Below are positions 40,745 to 42,870 of a stretch of DNA of 42,870 nucleotides, piece by piece. The notes below the pieces were generated by a model, which saw only the letters and a list, made by a program, of their open reading frames with translations, had not been told where the DNA came from and searched no databases. A program made the position numbers and the translations under genes. Position 1 is the stretch's first letter; every line of letters starts with the position of its first letter. Origin of the DNA: Candidatus Poribacteria bacterium (GTDB lineage: Bacteria > Poribacteria > WGA-4E > WGA-3G); contig PYJC01000004.1 in assembly GCA_003635255.1 (NCBI GenBank), positions 1 to 42,870 on the forward strand. Reading direction: 5' to 3'.

Positions 40745-41506
40745 TTAATCCTCAATGACCGCTAAGTCCTGCATGCGTTCAAGTGCGAAGACGCGGGTGT
40801 CCTGCCGTAACTCACAGAACCCCTCAACACACAACGTCTCGCCGGACTCCCGGCTATTTGGGATATTTAGAAGTCGTTCTGGGACCACCACGCGCGTCAT
40901 CCATCTTTTATCGCTCGGCTTTTTATAGTCGAACTGGATTTTCTGATTGTTGTCAATAGCAGACTGGATTTCGGAAAACGGTTCCGCGAATTCCGATTGT
41001 GAGGCATTTGGCGTAAAATTACCGAAAATATTAGGATCCCTGTACATACCCCTATAACACTCTGCACAGATCAATGTAAGGTTATTCAACTCGTTCGTTC
41101 CACCTTCAAATATCGGAATATCGTGCAGTAGATAGACATCCGTCTCCTCGTCACAATGTGAGCAGACCGAACCGTTTTGCCGGATGATTTCTTGTTTCCG
41201 CTCTTCCCAATCCGGGGGCCAACTCGGTAGATGGTCATAGAGTGCGGTTAAAAGGGATCTTACCTTCGCGAGTTTAGCACGTAAATCTTTAATCTCAGCT
41301 TCGGAGATAATGTCTTGTTGCGCGACCTCAGTTGGCGCAAAGAGGGACAGTATGAGTTGTGGTTTCTGCCGTTGCAGTACAGTTTCAATCTCACGTTTCC
41401 GCATTTGCAACATGATGATACACGAATAGTGAAGGTAGTCCCCGTTGGTAAGTGCTATATCGTATTCGTAATCAGTCTGTATCTTACACACGGTACAATA
41501 CGGCAT
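40745..41506 (-). CDS. HNH-type nuclease fused to a WYL-like domain
   Basis: The 253-residue protein starts at the ATG at 41506 (GGAG SD). It has an N-terminal small zinc-binding segment (CTVC at 4-7, then HYSC), a coiled helical linker (30-105), an HNH nuclease (about 110-155: CSHC, LLHDIPIFEGGTNELNN, LICAEC) and a C-terminal WYL-like ligand-binding domain (about 178-253: SAIDNNQKIQFDYKKPSDK, GFCELRQDTRVFALERMQDL). WYL domains sense nucleotides or DNA and regulate defence systems. This combination with a downstream macro-domain gene is unusual. It may be a nuclease switched on by a ligand, or a regulator that uses the HNH part for binding only; both are inference. Confidence 0.78.
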   Translation of the reverse strand: MPYCTVCKIQTDYEYDIALTNGDYLHYSCIIMLQMRKREIETVLQRQKPQLILSLFAPTEVAQQDIISEAEIKDLRAKLAKVRSLLTALYDHLPSWPPDWEERKQEIIRQNGSVCSHCDEETDVYLLHDIPIFEGGTNELNNLTLICAECYRGMYRDPNIFGNFTPNASQSEFAEPFSEIQSAIDNNQKIQFDYKKPSDKRWMTRVVVPERLLNIPNSRESGETLCVEGFCELRQDTRVFALERMQDLAVIED

Positions 41507-42238
41507 TTTCTACTCCGTTTCCTCCGTAGAAGTGAGATAATTCTGAAATTCATCTCTGACATCTTGCCGGAAGCATGCTTGTTCCAAGCCAGTTTAGATA
41601 AGGATACCATCTGAAGCTTTGATTGTCAAGCGGTTTTGCAGGGGGCATTCGGTTATTACAACGCGTCTCCATAGGTGTCAATTTAGTGTATAGGTTCCGT
41701 AGGTGTTTTGCTTGGAGTGTTTCTGCGGACTTCCCCTAGCCCCTAGGTTGAACGGTATTGAAAATCAAAGATCGGTGTCCAAAAATACATCAAACTTAAC
41801 ATACCAGCATATACACACCGCAACCCAGTGAAACCCAACGCTCTTTATGGGAGACGCTGAAAATGTGTCGGCTATAAAAAATAAATTTGCATTCCTACGT
41901 TATATATATTATTATATATAATGTAAACTCGAATTAAGACTAAAAACATTCAAAGTGTAAAAACTGACCACTCTTAGGCTTTTTTGACGGTTTCCAATGG
42001 CTGACCACTAAACCAAATGTTACACTTTTCGCCAAATTATTTTTTTTTCCCAACGGAGATCAATAACAAAATTGTCTCTGAACCCTTACAACTACTGGGA
42101 TTATCCCGATAACCTATCCATACCCAATGTTACACTGGTGTAACATTTTTAAGACTTGCGCACTTCCTCTTAAAGTCCCCTATCCCTTGATAAAAGGGAT
42201 ATCTTAAAGTCGCCCTGATAAGGGGGATTTAGGGGGTT

Positions 42239-42355
42239 TCTGTAGGAGCGAGCTGTGCTCGCGATTGAGATCACGCACAATCGGATCGAGGTTAAAGACA
42301 GAGGTTTCTGTAGGAGCGAGTGTTTTTGCTTGGGGGTTTCTTGTCGCTCGCGATA
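42239..42355. repeat. TGTAGGAGCGAG repeats, one split by a TTGCTTGGG element
   Basis: The intact unit (42241-42266) has GCGAGC / GCTCGC around TGT. The second unit (42309-42355) is TGTAGGAGCGAG, then TGTTTTTGCTTGGGGGTTTC with TTG (42321-42343), then TCGCTCGCGAT. The inserted stretch matches dispersed repeats at 20125, 22922 and 41702. Confidence 0.75.
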
Positions 42356-42544
42356 TTTTGAAAAAACGTTAACATCTGTAAACGAAAATCGAAATCGGAA
42401 CCGAAAACTATAGTAAAACCTGAAAATAAATAGACACATTCGTAGCATAAACTTTTAGTTTCCTTGTTTTTGTCCAATGAAAGTGTAATGTCATTTGTGT
42501 ATGAAAGGTGTGTGAATGTAGAAAAGATGTGCCATTGAGCCGCT

Positions 42545-42584
42545 AAAAAGGTTATCATAGGTGTATAACTAACCTAACCTTTTT
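42545..42584 (+). promoter_or_regulatory. Hairpin before the transposase
   Basis: AAAAAGGTTA (42545-42554) pairs with TAACCTTTTT (42575-42584), directly before the GGAGGG SD. Such hairpins at insertion-sequence ends block read-through from outside, or hide the SD. Confidence 0.6.
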
Positions 42585-42595
42585 GGAGGGTCTCA

Positions 42596-42870
42596 ATGGC
42601 AAAAAGAAGTATAGCAAGAAAACGGAAAAAGCGCAATCGGAAAAAATGGGTTGTTTCCTCTCAGGCACCGTTGTGTGCGGTGGGTAAAGTGTTGCGAGAG
42701 AAATCGGTGTTTCAGGAACTTCACAAGGGCGTCAATATTCCGCAGAAGACGGTGATGTATCGTCCGACAGACAAGTTGGTCTTTGTGGTGTTAGGGATGC
42801 TCTCGGGGGCAGAGAATGTCTCTGAGATCAATACGAAGGTGCGTCCGGATCGTGCGTTATTAGAGGCGTT
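42596..42870 (+). CDS. N-terminal part of an insertion-sequence transposase
   Basis: The frame starts at the ATG at 42596 behind a strong GGAGGG SD and runs off the end of the window (91 codons). The first 18 residues are very basic (MAKRSIARKRKKRNRKKW), followed by a conserved-looking AGKVLREKSVFQ-type helix and LVFVVLGMLSGAENVSEINT. The GMLSGAxxVxEINTxVRPD pattern resembles the start of a DDE transposase family that I recall from bacterial insertion sequences (IS4/IS1380-like), but the family cannot be fixed without the catalytic half. The SD and the hairpin upstream (42545-42584) support an IS left end within the last few hundred bases. Confidence 0.7.
   Translation, partial: MAKRSIARKRKKRNRKKWVVSSQAPLCAVGKVLREKSVFQELHKGVNIPQKTVMYRPTDKLVFVVLGMLSGAENVSEINTKVRPDRALLEA

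Larger units (their letters stand above)
41507..42595. other. Repeat-rich intergenic region, no gene seen
   Basis: No supported gene lies in these 1.1 kb. It contains a TTGCTTGG-type repeat (41702-41736), a perfect 9-bp AT hairpin (TTATATATA 41900-41908 / TATATATAA 41913-41921), a perfect 10-bp inverted repeat AATGTTACAC / GTGTAACATT (42126-42147), repeated TTAAAGTC.CCCT segments (42169-42200) and two TGTAGGAGCGAG units. Frames on the minus strand (42170-42558) have no starts or products that I trust. Confidence 0.6.

Noticed and set aside
40678..40755. Longer start of the macro gene overlapping the HNH-WYL stop
   Set aside because: The upstream start is a TTG without SD; the ATG at 40677 has one.
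1..42870. tRNA and rRNA genes
   Set aside because: No cloverleaf with T-loop GTTCRANNC pattern or rRNA-like stretch was found by eye; a covariance search would be decisive.

Overview
The window looks like chromosome from an uncultured, repeat-rich environmental bacterium. The mix of secreted LamG and NPCBM proteins, an ASPIC/UnbV FG-GAP protein next to a TPR lipid- or surface-type protein, a heparinase II/III protein, many TPR proteins and many short intergenic repeats resembles Candidatus Poribacteria (sponge-associated or marine). That assignment is an impression from gene content, not a computed placement. Base composition is intermediate, and TTG and GTG starts with good Shine-Dalgarno (SD) sites are common.

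Layout. 1-9.5 kb is an accessory island: the C-terminal end of a DNA methyltransferase, two FRG-domain TPR proteins, three small unknown proteins, a large TIR-TPR protein, and a small protein overlapping a retropepsin-like protease. A dispersed repeat of about 45 bp lies at both edges in opposite orientations and twice inside. 9.5-14.2 kb holds a GNAT acetyltransferase, ndk, and three secreted proteins (one NPCBM-like, two LamG paralogues) that share a C-terminal motif. 14.2-20.1 kb is a minus-strand run: TPR protein, FG-GAP/ASPIC-UnbV protein, ATP-grasp enzyme and class I aldolase.

20.2-30.8 kb is a minus-strand housekeeping block: rpsB, tsf, frr, cdsA, dxr, rseP, a family 4 uracil-DNA glycosylase and priA. 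The order is canonical except that pyrH and uppS, normally between tsf and frr and between frr and cdsA, are missing, and repeat DNA fills both positions. 30.8-35.0 kb has a phosphotransferase, a small membrane protein, an amidohydrolase, queE and a VOC protein. 35.4-37.6 kb has three tandem STAS anti-sigma-factor antagonists behind a near-consensus sigma-54 promoter. 37.9-41.5 kb has a heparinase II/III protein and a two-gene HNH-WYL / macro-domain unit. The last 1.1 kb is repeat-rich and leads into the start of an insertion-sequence transposase.

Working together. rpsB-tsf-frr serve translation, cdsA-dxr-rseP serve lipid, isoprenoid and envelope stress functions, and priA with the glycosylase serve DNA maintenance. 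The FRG/TIR-TPR island and the HNH-WYL/macro pair are the best candidates for uncharacterised defence or NAD/ADP-ribose signalling systems; no experiment is implied. Most intergenic gaps carry paired heptanucleotide repeats or small palindromic elements, and two such repeats lie in frame inside coding genes (the TPR protein and priA).
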